From the NCBI RefSeq assembly GCF_030913635.1, contig NZ_CP133188.1, positions 2,232,001 to 2,296,000 of the forward strand: a DNA stretch of 64,000 nucleotides, given 5' to 3'. Positions 51,450 through 59,147 of the stretch are shown here, piece by piece. Position 1 is the first letter of the stretch. Every line of letters begins with the position of its first letter. The stretch comes from Sedimentibacter sp. MB35-C1. GTDB taxonomy: Bacteria > Bacillota > Clostridia > Tissierellales > Sedimentibacteraceae. Under the pieces are notes generated by a model, which was not told the origin of the DNA, searched no databases, and saw nothing but the letters and a program-made list of their open reading frames with translations. A program made the position numbers and the translations under genes.

Positions 51450-52172
51450 ATGAAACTAGAAGAAAAGGTGCGTAACGATATTATTCCGGAGCATCTCGCG
51501 GTTATTATGGACGGTAACAGAAGATGGGCTAAAATAAGAAACCTCCCGACTAGAGACGGGCATAAAGAAGGTGCCTTGAGGGTTACAGATCTTGTGAGAA
51601 ACTCTGCGGATCTTGGTATTAAATACCTTTCTGTTTACGCTTTTTCCACTGAAAACTGGAGAAGAGATAAAAAAGAAGTAGATTATCTTATGAATCTGCT
51701 GGTTGAATTTGTTACTAAGGAATTGGATTATTTACATAAGAACAACGTTAAAATAACTCTTATGGGCAATATTGACGATTTGCCCGGAAAAACGAAAAGA
51801 GAAGTTAAACGTTCAATCGAAATGACAAAAAATAATACTAAGCTCCATTTAAACATCGCATTGAGTTACGGAGCCAGAAATGAAATAATCAATGCGGTTA
51901 AAAAAACGATTAACGATTGCGAAAACAACAAAATTGATATTGATGATATAAATGAAGATAGTTTCAAAAAATATTTATTTACCCATGATATGCCTGATCC
52001 GGACCTGCTTATAAGAACAAGCGGTGAAATAAGACTAAGTAATTTTTTATTGTATCAACTTGCCTATACTGAGTTATATTTTACTGATGTGTTGTGGCCG
52101 GATTTCAAAAAAGAACAATTATTGACGGCTATTGACAGCTTCCAAAACAGGAAGAGGAGATACGGAAACTAG
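51450..52172 (+). CDS. uppS: cis-prenyltransferase (undecaprenyl diphosphate synthase family)
   Basis: A 240-residue enzyme that extends farnesyl diphosphate to the long polyprenyl carrier for wall synthesis. The active-site loop reads AVIMDGNRRWAK, with GNRRWA in place of the more usual GNGRWA. VYAFSTENWRR and LLIRTSGEIRLSNFLLYQ follow. The ATG at 51450 has GAGAGG nearby; a TTG at 51417 with a stronger GGAAGGAG is an alternative and would add 11 residues. cdsA follows after 12 bases. Confidence 0.92.
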   Translation: MKLEEKVRNDIIPEHLAVIMDGNRRWAKIRNLPTRDGHKEGALRVTDLVRNSADLGIKYLSVYAFSTENWRRDKKEVDYLMNLLVEFVTKELDYLHKNNVKITLMGNIDDLPGKTKREVKRSIEMTKNNTKLHLNIALSYGARNEIINAVKKTINDCENNKIDIDDINEDSFKKYLFTHDMPDPDLLIRTSGEIRLSNFLLYQLAYTELYFTDVLWPDFKKEQLLTAIDSFQNRKRRYGN

Positions 52173-52184
52173 GGCGGTGTTTTT

Positions 52185-52952
52185 ATGAGACAAAGAGTTA
52201 TTACTGGGGTAGCAGGAGGAGCATTTATTGCTGCTGTAACATATATGGGAGGGCCTGTATATGATTTCGTTTATTTCGGCATAACCTGCATAGCTATCTA
52301 TGAACTTTCAAAAGTTTTTTTTAATAACGGTTTTGGTTACGAGGCTATTGTAAATTATTTGTTTGCAATTGCATTATTTATTGAAAAGATAACAGAGTAT
52401 AATCATTATTTCGACTTTTTTCTGTTTTTATACATATCATTAAATTTTCTTATATTTGTATTCAATAAAAAGATTGATGTTAAGAAAATTTCCGAGATAA
52501 TCTTTATTGGAGTTTATGTAGTATTCTTTATGTACCATATGATGCTTATGAACGGCTCTCCATATGTATGGCTCGTTTACATAATAGCATTCGGCTCTGA
52601 TACATTTGCCTATTTTTCAGGTAAAATCTTCGGAAGGCATAAACTCTATCCGGAGGTAAGCCCAAATAAAACTATAGAGGGTGCAATCGGTGGAATAATA
52701 GGATGTGTAATACTGTCGTTGATTTATTTTAATTATTTAAGAATAAATAAATATATTTACATTATAATATTTAGTGTGAGTGCATCTGTCTTTTCAATGA
52801 CAGGTGATCTTGCAGCTTCAAAAATTAAAAGGGAAAGCGGAGTAAAGGATTTTGGCAATATGCTGCCCGGACACGGAGGAATATTAGACAGATTTGACAG
52901 CGTTCTTTTTGTTGCTCCTATAATTTATTACTTTATTCGCCATTTCCTCTAG
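52185..52952 (+). CDS. cdsA: phosphatidate cytidylyltransferase
   Basis: A 255-residue integral membrane enzyme making CDP-diacylglycerol, the branch point to phospholipids. It has about seven hydrophobic segments. The C-terminal family signature reads SMTGDLAASKIKRESGVKDF, followed by GNMLPGHGGILDRFDS with its conserved acidic residues. The middle has VSPNKTIEGAIGG. In most Firmicutes dxr would come next, but here rseP follows after 14 bases. Confidence 0.95.
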   Translation: MRQRVITGVAGGAFIAAVTYMGGPVYDFVYFGITCIAIYELSKVFFNNGFGYEAIVNYLFAIALFIEKITEYNHYFDFFLFLYISLNFLIFVFNKKIDVKKISEIIFIGVYVVFFMYHMMLMNGSPYVWLVYIIAFGSDTFAYFSGKIFGRHKLYPEVSPNKTIEGAIGGIIGCVILSLIYFNYLRINKYIYIIIFSVSASVFSMTGDLAASKIKRESGVKDFGNMLPGHGGILDRFDSVLFVAPIIYYFIRHFL

Positions 52953-52966
52953 ATGGAGGTATAATA

Positions 52967-54214
52967 TTGTTGACATTAGTTTCAGCTATTCTTGTATTTT
53001 CGGCTATAGTACTTGTTCACGAATTTGGCCATTACAAAGCTGCCAGAAGCGTGGGCATAAAAGTATATGAATTTGCAATAGGAATGGGACCGACTCTTTA
53101 CAAAAAAGAAAAAAACGGAACAATATATTCAATAAGAGCAATTCCTATAGGTGGATTTGTACAAATGGAAGGCGAAGAGGAAGATGTGAGAACTTCAACA
53201 AGTTTCAGCACAAAGACAATCTGGCAAAGATTTAAGGTTATAGCAGCAGGACCTTTGATGAACTTTGTTTTCGCTCTTGCATTATTCATTATTATTGCTC
53301 TATCATTTGGAGTATACGGAAATCGCATAGATTATATTGATAAAGATTCAAATGAATACAGTGCTGGTTTAAGAACCGGTGATAAAATTGTATCTATAAA
53401 CGGAGATAAGGCATATATCTGGGAGGATATCTTCTATGAAATAGCAAATCCGGATCGTGCTTACTATACGGTGGAATATGAAAGAAACGGAGAGGTAAGC
53501 CAGGCCAGGATTGAAAATAACTACAGAAAAATAGTAGGTATCAGCACAGATGTAGTTGACGGAAAGGCTACAACGACAGTTTCTCCTACAGATGTAACTT
53601 CTCCTGCATATGAAGCGGGGATTCATGACGGGGATAAAGTAACAAAAATAAACGGAATCCCTATTGATACTTGGGAGGAGTTGACAAATCAGGTTGAAAA
53701 TACACCGGACGGACAGCCGGTAAATGTAACTGTTGAGCGAAACGGAAATACTCTTGATTTCAGCATAACACCTCAGACACAAATTGCCGTTAAGTTTAAT
53801 ACTCAACTTGAGAAATCATTTATTACTGCAATTTCTTCATCGGCTTACAAGACGGTATATTATATAGAGCTTATGTTTAAAACAATCAGCCAGCTTGTAA
53901 CCGGAAAACTGGGGAGTGATGCATTGGGTGGCCCTGTTATGGTAATATCGATGGTTGGCGAAGCTGCCGAAAGCGGATTGCTTTCACTTTTGAGTTTAGC
54001 GGCTTTTATAAGTATAAATCTTGGATTTATGAACCTTTTGCCAATTCCGGCTCTTGATGGAAGCAAGCTTGTGTTTTTAATAATCGAAGCAATAAGAGGA
54101 AAGGCTATACCTATTGAAAAGGAAGGGTATATACATTTTATTGGATTTATGGCGCTTATTGCATTCATGGTTTTTATAACATATAAAGATATTTTGAGAT
54201 TATTGAGGATTTAA
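52967..54214 (+). CDS. rseP: RseP/RasP-type site-2 zinc metalloprotease with two PDZ-like domains
   Basis: A 415-residue intramembrane protease that cuts anti-sigma factors and signal-peptide remnants. The zinc motif VLVHEFGHYKAARS lies in the first membrane helix, and the second metal-binding motif NLLPIPALDGSKL lies near the C-terminus. Between them are two PDZ-like units (YSAGLRTGDKIVSING and PAYEAGIHDGDKVTKING), whereas Bacillus RasP has one. The start is TTG at 52967 with GGAGGT six bases upstream. It lies directly after cdsA, with no dxr. Confidence 0.94.
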   Translation: MLTLVSAILVFSAIVLVHEFGHYKAARSVGIKVYEFAIGMGPTLYKKEKNGTIYSIRAIPIGGFVQMEGEEEDVRTSTSFSTKTIWQRFKVIAAGPLMNFVFALALFIIIALSFGVYGNRIDYIDKDSNEYSAGLRTGDKIVSINGDKAYIWEDIFYEIANPDRAYYTVEYERNGEVSQARIENNYRKIVGISTDVVDGKATTTVSPTDVTSPAYEAGIHDGDKVTKINGIPIDTWEELTNQVENTPDGQPVNVTVERNGNTLDFSITPQTQIAVKFNTQLEKSFITAISSSAYKTVYYIELMFKTISQLVTGKLGSDALGGPVMVISMVGEAAESGLLSLLSLAAFISINLGFMNLLPIPALDGSKLVFLIIEAIRGKAIPIEKEGYIHFIGFMALIAFMVFITYKDILRLLRI

Positions 54215-54224
54215 TTTATAAGAG

Positions 54225-54257
54225 ATAGATGAGCAAAAGATATTTAAGCTCATCTAT
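54225..54257 (+). repeat. intercistronic hairpin between rseP and ispG
   Basis: A perfect 10-bp stem ATAGATGAGC / GCTCATCTAT with a 13-nt loop. It is followed by TGCTTTG, a poor U-tract. Confidence 0.65.
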
Positions 54258-54301
54258 TGCTTTGTTAACATATTTTGTTGCAATACTATGTAGGAGGATG
54301 T

Positions 54302-55363
54302 ATGGGACAGATAATCAGAAGGAAATCAAGAAGTATTATGGTAGGAAATGTGCAGATAGGAGGCGGGGCGAAAATTCCTGTTCAGTCCATGACAAACACA
54401 TTTACTAAAGATGTGAAGTCTACTGTGAATCAAATTTTGCAGCTTGAAAAAGCAGGATGTGAAATAATCAGAGTTGCTGTTGCGGATAGTGAGGATGCGG
54501 AAGCAATAAAAGAGATAAAAAAGCAAATAAATATTCCAATAGTTGCAGATATTCATTTTGATTACAGGCTTGCGTTGAAGTCCATAGAAAACGGAATAGA
54601 TAAATTAAGAATAAATCCTGGTAATATAGGAAGCACGGACAGGGTAAGAAAAATTGTAGAAATGGCAAAGCCCAGAAATATTCCGATTAGGATAGGTGTT
54701 AATGCAGGCAGCATACATAAGGAAATATTAAAGAAGTATGGCAATAAACCGACTTCAGAGGGAATGGTTGAATCTGCCCTTGAGCATGTTAAAATATTAG
54801 AAGATTTGGACTATAAAAATATTGTTATTTCAATGAAAGGAACAGATATTAAGATGACAATAGATGCATACAGATCGATGGCTGCAAAGGTTGAATATCC
54901 GCTCCATTTGGGCATAACCCACGCAGGAACTTTGTTTGAAGGAAGTATTCGTTCTGCAATTGGAGTAGGTAGCTTGCTGGCAGACGGAATCGGCGACACT
55001 TTAAGAATTTCATTGACTGATGACCCAAGGGAAGAAGTTAAGGTTGCCAGGGAAATTTTAAAAAGCCTTAATTTAAGGAATTTTGGAATTAACTATATTA
55101 CATGCCCTACGTGTGGCAGAACAAAAATAAAATTGATAGATCTTGCACAAAAAATTCAGGAAGGCTTGAAGAACGTAGATAAGCCGATTAGTGTCGCGAT
55201 CATGGGATGCGCCGTAAATGGGCCTGGTGAAGCAAGACAGTGTGATATAGGCATTGCAGGCGGTGTAGGAGAAGCTCTGTTATTCAAGAAGGGTGAAATA
55301 ATAAAAAAGCTTAAGGAAGAAGATATCATAGATACATTACTTCTTGAAATTGAAAAAATGTAA
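54302..55363 (+). CDS. ispG: 4-hydroxy-3-methylbut-2-en-1-yl diphosphate synthase IspG
   Basis: A 353-residue iron-sulfur enzyme of the non-mevalonate isoprenoid pathway. The N-terminal TIM-like part (VPVQSMTNT-type IPVQSMTNTFTKD, then IPIVADIHFDYRLAL) and the C-terminal 4Fe-4S part (CPTCGRTK and GCAVNGPGEA) are complete. The ATG at 54302 follows TAGGAGG. Its presence shows the MEP pathway is used, which makes the absence of dxr beside cdsA worth noting. Isoprenoid product feeds UppS in the same block. Confidence 0.96.
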   Translation: MGQIIRRKSRSIMVGNVQIGGGAKIPVQSMTNTFTKDVKSTVNQILQLEKAGCEIIRVAVADSEDAEAIKEIKKQINIPIVADIHFDYRLALKSIENGIDKLRINPGNIGSTDRVRKIVEMAKPRNIPIRIGVNAGSIHKEILKKYGNKPTSEGMVESALEHVKILEDLDYKNIVISMKGTDIKMTIDAYRSMAAKVEYPLHLGITHAGTLFEGSIRSAIGVGSLLADGIGDTLRISLTDDPREEVKVAREILKSLNLRNFGINYITCPTCGRTKIKLIDLAQKIQEGLKNVDKPISVAIMGCAVNGPGEARQCDIGIAGGVGEALLFKKGEIIKKLKEEDIIDTLLLEIEKM

Positions 55364-55368
55364 TAAGA

Positions 55369-55396
55369 TTGACATTTTTGTAAAATATAGTATAAT
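55369..55396 (+). promoter_or_regulatory. strong sigma-A promoter for the L25 gene
   Basis: A perfect TTGACA (55369-55374), a 16-bp spacer and a perfect TATAAT (55391-55396). The leader of about 105 bases has an AAGTTG/CAACTT hairpin followed by ATTTTT, which looks like an attenuator, and an AAATAA/TTATTT hairpin closer to the RBS. Confidence 0.82.
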
Positions 55397-55507
55397 GAGA
55401 ATATATTAATAAAGTTGGATTTCGTGAAGAGTTCAACTTATTTTTATAACATTTTAAAATAATGTGGGGTGTTATTTACTTTAACATATTAATAAGGAGG
55501 ATTTACA

Positions 55508-56119
55508 ATGTCAGAATTAGGTGTAATAAAAATTAAGAAAAGAGAAAATACCAATAGCAGAGAAAGTAAGAAGTTGCGTAAGAATGGCTTTGTACCTGCT
55601 AGTATATCCTGTAAAGGAAAAGATTCCGTATCGGTTTATTTAAGGACGGACGAATTAAAGAAGAGTGTTAATAAATACGGGAGATATGCGCTTTTTAAAC
55701 TTTCTATTGAAAACGAAGATACGATAACAGGAATGGTAAAGGATATTCATTATTCGCCAATTAAGGGAGAACTTTTGAATGTTGATTTACAGGAAGTATC
55801 TATGAGTGAAGAAATTAAAGCTGATTTGCCAGTTAGACTCAAAGGTGTAGAGAAGCTGGAGTTAAGGAAACTCATGGCACTTTCGCAGCTTGATGTTATT
55901 CGTGTAAAGGGTCTGCCGCAGGATATTCCCGATGAAATTACTATTGATGTTTCAAACATTAACGGTATCGAAAATATTAACGTTGCAGATGTGGATTTTC
56001 CTAAAGGCATTGTACCTGAAATTAACCTTGAACAATGTGTTATTTCTATTGTTGAAGCAAAAAGACAGGCAAGTGTTGAACCTGAGCCTGATGAAGATAC
56101 AGAGAGTATTGATGCTTAA
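55508..56119 (+). CDS. rplY: ribosomal protein L25 / general stress protein Ctc
   Basis: A 203-residue two-domain L25 of the TL5/Ctc type. The N-terminal 5S-rRNA-binding domain has the pattern REN(T)NSRESKKLRKNGFVPAS, and the C-terminal beta domain runs from about residue 95 (VDLQEVSMSEEI) to a Glu/Asp-rich end. Long L25 proteins bind 5S rRNA, and in Bacillus Ctc is stress-induced. RBS is AAGGAGG. It has its own strong promoter and terminator, in the slot where polC or proS normally lies. Confidence 0.9.
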   Translation: MSELGVIKIKKRENTNSRESKKLRKNGFVPASISCKGKDSVSVYLRTDELKKSVNKYGRYALFKLSIENEDTITGMVKDIHYSPIKGELLNVDLQEVSMSEEIKADLPVRLKGVEKLELRKLMALSQLDVIRVKGLPQDIPDEITIDVSNINGIENINVADVDFPKGIVPEINLEQCVISIVEAKRQASVEPEPDEDTESIDA

Positions 56120-56138
56120 TAGCATTATATATTATAGT

Positions 56139-56172
56139 AAAATTGCAATCATTGAGTTGATTGCAATTTTTT
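56139..56172 (+). terminator. terminator of the L25 gene (usable both ways)
   Basis: A perfect 13-bp stem AAAATTGCAATCA / TGATTGCAATTTT with a 6-nt loop, then TT and G. Runs of A before and T after the stem let it also serve the leftward mgtC-like gene. Confidence 0.88.
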
Positions 56173-56186
56173 GTGTGGAAGAAAGA

Positions 56187-56864
56187 TCAAAGTTCTTCAA
56201 TATGAATCAAGCCTTCAAATGAACTGAAATTTTGAATTATATCTATATGGTTCATACGTTCATGCGCCTCCAACTGTATAATTGCAATTACAGTAACATC
56301 CTTCAGTGTTGGGTCTTTTGTAATTTCAATATCATGGACTTTAAAGTTATTTTCGTAGCAGTAGGTAATAAATCTGTCAAAATGTTCAAGCGTAGAAAAG
56401 GATGTATACACGGCTATAGACTTGTTAGTTGAAGTAAGCCATATATCAAATTTTTTTAACAATGTAATTATCAGAAAAACGGCTAAAGCTACGATAATGG
56501 CACCGAAATAAAAACCTATTCCTATAGCTAGACCGAGACAAGCTGAAGCCCAGAGACCTGCTGCCGATGTAAGACCTCTTACTTGGCTTCTGCTAGTTAC
56601 AATTATGGTTCCTGCGCCAAGAAAGCCTATACCGCTGATGACCTGAGCTCCAAGTCTGGCAGGATCACTGCCTTGAAAATTATTATATATAAACTGATTA
56701 GTCATCATTATTAAGGAAGAGCTTAAGCAGACAATCATATATGTTCTGAAGCCAGCCGGCCGGTTTTTCCTGCTGCGTTCAAGACCTATGAGACCTCCGA
56801 ATATAAGTGACAGCAGAATCCTAAGAGTTATTGAATACGCGTTCAGGTTGTATAATATTTCCAT
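56187..56864 (-). CDS. mgtC: MgtC/SapB family membrane protein
   Basis: A 225-residue protein. The N-terminal MgtC domain (about 1-140) has four to five membrane helices with the family signatures LIFGGLIGLERSRKNRPAGFRTYM and GIGFLGAGTII, then a soluble C-terminal ACT-like tail (about 145-225). MgtC proteins affect magnesium homeostasis and F-ATPase in pathogens; in free-living bacteria the role is uncertain. The ATG at 56864 follows GGTGGTGAT; a GTG four codons earlier is an alternative. Confidence 0.9.
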   Translation of the reverse strand: MEILYNLNAYSITLRILLSLIFGGLIGLERSRKNRPAGFRTYMIVCLSSSLIMMTNQFIYNNFQGSDPARLGAQVISGIGFLGAGTIIVTSRSQVRGLTSAAGLWASACLGLAIGIGFYFGAIIVALAVFLIITLLKKFDIWLTSTNKSIAVYTSFSTLEHFDRFITYCYENNFKVHDIEITKDPTLKDVTVIAIIQLEAHERMNHIDIIQNFSSFEGLIHIEEL

Positions 56865-56981
56865 AATAATCACCACCTTGAAAATTATATAATACTAATA
56901 TTATATCTAAAAGGACTACAAAAGTTTCATATATATTATAAAAAAGCGAAATTCTTTTAAAGAACTTCGCTACTTAATTCT

Positions 56982-58088
56982 TTATATTTTATCAGGGAGC
57001 CAAGCTTGTTCATCGGTTACCTTAACGGTTAATATTTTGCCGTTATCTTTCGGATGTTTTGCCTGATGGTATTTAAACAACACTTCATCCTCTCCGATCT
57101 GTCCTATTATTTCAATTTTCCCTGTGGGGTGACTCATTGCATATTTAAAGGCCTTGCTTATTCCATTTAACTTTGTTCTTGTTTCATCCATTATTTTTAT
57201 TGCAGTTTTTATTGGAACCTGAAATTGGTTTTTTACTCCGGAAACCGGCCTGCATTGGAATATGTAGTAAGGAAGTATTCCTATTTCAGTAAGCCCTCTC
57301 ATGAGAGATGCCAATGTGTCGGAATCATCGTTTATGTCTTTTAGCAGTACTGTCTGATTCCGTACGGCTAAACCGATGTTTCTAAGCATTTCGATTGCCT
57401 TAGTAGATTCAGGAGTAATTTCATTAGGGTGATTAAAATGAGTTATAATGTAAATCTGCTTTATTTTGCTGTAGCGTTCCAGAATATCAAGGAGTTCCTT
57501 GTCCTCTGTTATCCTCTGGGGAAAGACTACAGGTGTCCTTGTTCCGAAGCGAATAAAGCTTAGATGTTCAATGCTTGAAAATTCGTTAAGTATTCTTTCT
57601 ATTTTTTCGTTGCTGTTCATGAAGGAATCTCCGCCTGATACCAGCACATTTGTTATTTCTTTATGTTCTTTTATATAATTAACAACTTCATCAAAGTGTT
57701 TATTTATTTCATCGTCACTTACTCCTACTAATCTTTTTCTGAAGCAGTGCCTGCAGTACATTGCGCATCTGTTTGTTGATAAATACATTGCTGTCTGTTT
57801 ATATTTGTGCTGAAGGCCGTTTACTACAGTATTGCTTGCTTCGCCGCTTGTATCAAGACTTCCGCTCATATCAGTTTCAAGTATTGAAGGTACGGAGAGC
57901 TTCCTTATTGGATCATTCGGATCATCCTTGTTGATTAAAGATAAGTAATATTCAGGTATTGACATAGGATATCTTTCAATGATGCTTTCAAGTTTTTCTT
58001 TATCATTATCTCCAAGTTTCCAGTTCAGTGCTTTGCTGACCTCATCTGCTGTTGTAACATTGTTTTTCAATTGTAATTTCCATTCCAT
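56982..58088 (-). CDS. KamA-family radical SAM aminomutase (lysine 2,3-aminomutase-like)
   Basis: A 368-residue radical SAM enzyme. The cluster motif is CAMYCRHC, followed by FRKRLVG, VLVSGGDSFM, FGTRTPVVFPQRI and YYIFQCRPVSG. These match lysine 2,3-aminomutase and its relatives (glutamate/arginine aminomutases, EpmB). It is shorter than the classic clostridial lysine enzyme (about 416) and longer than EpmB, and has a KamA-type C-terminal tail ending in QAWLPDKI. The ATG at 58088 follows GGAG. No partner (ablB, epmA, kamDE) is adjacent, so the substrate is unresolved. Confidence 0.82.
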   Translation of the reverse strand: MEWKLQLKNNVTTADEVSKALNWKLGDNDKEKLESIIERYPMSIPEYYLSLINKDDPNDPIRKLSVPSILETDMSGSLDTSGEASNTVVNGLQHKYKQTAMYLSTNRCAMYCRHCFRKRLVGVSDDEINKHFDEVVNYIKEHKEITNVLVSGGDSFMNSNEKIERILNEFSSIEHLSFIRFGTRTPVVFPQRITEDKELLDILERYSKIKQIYIITHFNHPNEITPESTKAIEMLRNIGLAVRNQTVLLKDINDDSDTLASLMRGLTEIGILPYYIFQCRPVSGVKNQFQVPIKTAIKIMDETRTKLNGISKAFKYAMSHPTGKIEIIGQIGEDEVLFKYHQAKHPKDNGKILTVKVTDEQAWLPDKI

Positions 58089-58534
58089 AAATTCAACTCC
58101 ATTCATTTAATTTTATAACATATTCAACTCCAATTTAAAATTAAATACTAAAAAAATTGAGTTTAATAAAGAGTTTTTATTAACCCGGTATGATTAGTTA
58201 AATCATAATTTTATTATTAGTGATTTTTGCGAAATTATTTAACAGTAAAATAAAAGTGGAATGAGATATGACGCTACTATATTTTCCATGAAAAATCTGT
58301 ATGATATCTTTATATGTTAAGCTTATTTATATATTAGCATAATTTTTGGTAACAGTAAAGCGTTAACAATAAATTTTACGAAATTTTAACGATTGGTTAG
58401 CAAACGAAACGTCAAATACATATCAGCTCTTTATTCTGTCTGCTTAAAATAAGATATTGTATGCAGGAAAATCTAAATAATAGTTGCGTCAAAAGATAAC
58501 GGTTTGCAATATTTGAGTATATAATAAATTTTAT
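58089..58534. other. long AT-rich intergenic region without a recognised gene
   Basis: About 446 bases between the leftward aminomutase gene and the rimP promoter. Both strands are full of stops; a 65-codon minus-strand frame (58412-58609) runs across the rimP promoter and leader and is not credible. The part next to 58088 must hold the aminomutase promoter, but no clear -35/-10 pair stood out. Confidence 0.5.
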
Positions 58535-58563
58535 TTGATTAATAAAAATTATTGTGATATAAT
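58535..58563 (+). promoter_or_regulatory. promoter of the rimP-nusA-infB operon
   Basis: TTGATT (58535-58540), a 17-bp spacer and TATAAT (58558-58563) preceded by TGA, an extended -10. The leader hairpin starts about 18 bases after the expected transcription start. Confidence 0.75.
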
Positions 58564-58587
58564 ATACAGAAGATAGAAATTTTGACA

Positions 58588-58616
58588 AAAGAGTGGGGTT
58601 ACAGCCCACTCTTTCT
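58588..58616 (+). ncRNA. rimP leader hairpin
   Basis: AAAGAGTGGG / CCCACTCTTT, a 10-bp stem with a GTTACAG loop, 56 bases before rimP. The AAGAGUGGG...CCCACUCUU hairpin is a conserved leader of the rimP (ylxS)-nusA operon in Firmicutes, described as a candidate cis-regulator. A short T-run within CTTTCTGATT follows it, so weak termination is possible. Confidence 0.8.
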
Positions 58617-58671
58617 GATTGTATGTATAAAAGTATTCGTAATGATGGCTAAAAAGGGTAAAGGAGATAAT

Positions 58672-59136
58672 ATGAACAAAAAATACATAGAAGAATCAGT
58701 GAAGAAAATGGTTGACAGTGTTGTCAAAAATACAGAATTGGAAATGGTTGATATTGAATATGTAAAGGAAGGACCATTCAAATATTTGAGAGTATATCTA
58801 GATAAGCCTGGAGGAATAACGGTTGATGATACTGCAGATGTTAGCAGGGCACTTAATAAAAAGCTTGATGAAGCTGATTTAATAAAAGAACAATACTTTC
58901 TAGAGGTGTCTTCTCCGGGAATTGAAAGAGCTTTTAAATCAGATGGGGATTATAAAAAAAGCATAGGCGAGAAAGTTGAAGCAAAGTTTTTTAAGGCGAT
59001 TGATGGCAAAAAATCCATAGAGGGTATTTTAGTTGAGAAGAATGATGACAGTGTAGTTATTTCAAGCAACGATGAAAATATAACTATTAATCTTAAAGAT
59101 ATTTCTAAAATAAATAAATTGTTAGAGGACTTTTAA
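58672..59136 (+). CDS. rimP: ribosome maturation factor RimP
   Basis: A 154-residue factor for 30S subunit assembly. The N-terminal domain has LEMVDIEYVKEGPFKYLRVYLDKPGGI, and the central LEVSSPGIERAFK is the family hallmark. The C-terminal SH3-like domain ends in a SKINKLLEDF tail. The ATG at 58672 follows AAAGGAGAT; the frame upstream runs through the leader hairpin. It heads the rimP-nusA-ylxR-ylxQ-infB-rbfA operon. Confidence 0.96.
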   Translation: MNKKYIEESVKKMVDSVVKNTELEMVDIEYVKEGPFKYLRVYLDKPGGITVDDTADVSRALNKKLDEADLIKEQYFLEVSSPGIERAFKSDGDYKKSIGEKVEAKFFKAIDGKKSIEGILVEKNDDSVVISSNDENITINLKDISKINKLLEDF

Positions 59137-59147
59137 CGGAGGGTATG

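Noticed and set aside
58412-58609. 65-codon minus-strand frame before rimP
   Set aside because: It runs through the rimP promoter and the conserved leader hairpin and has no RBS.
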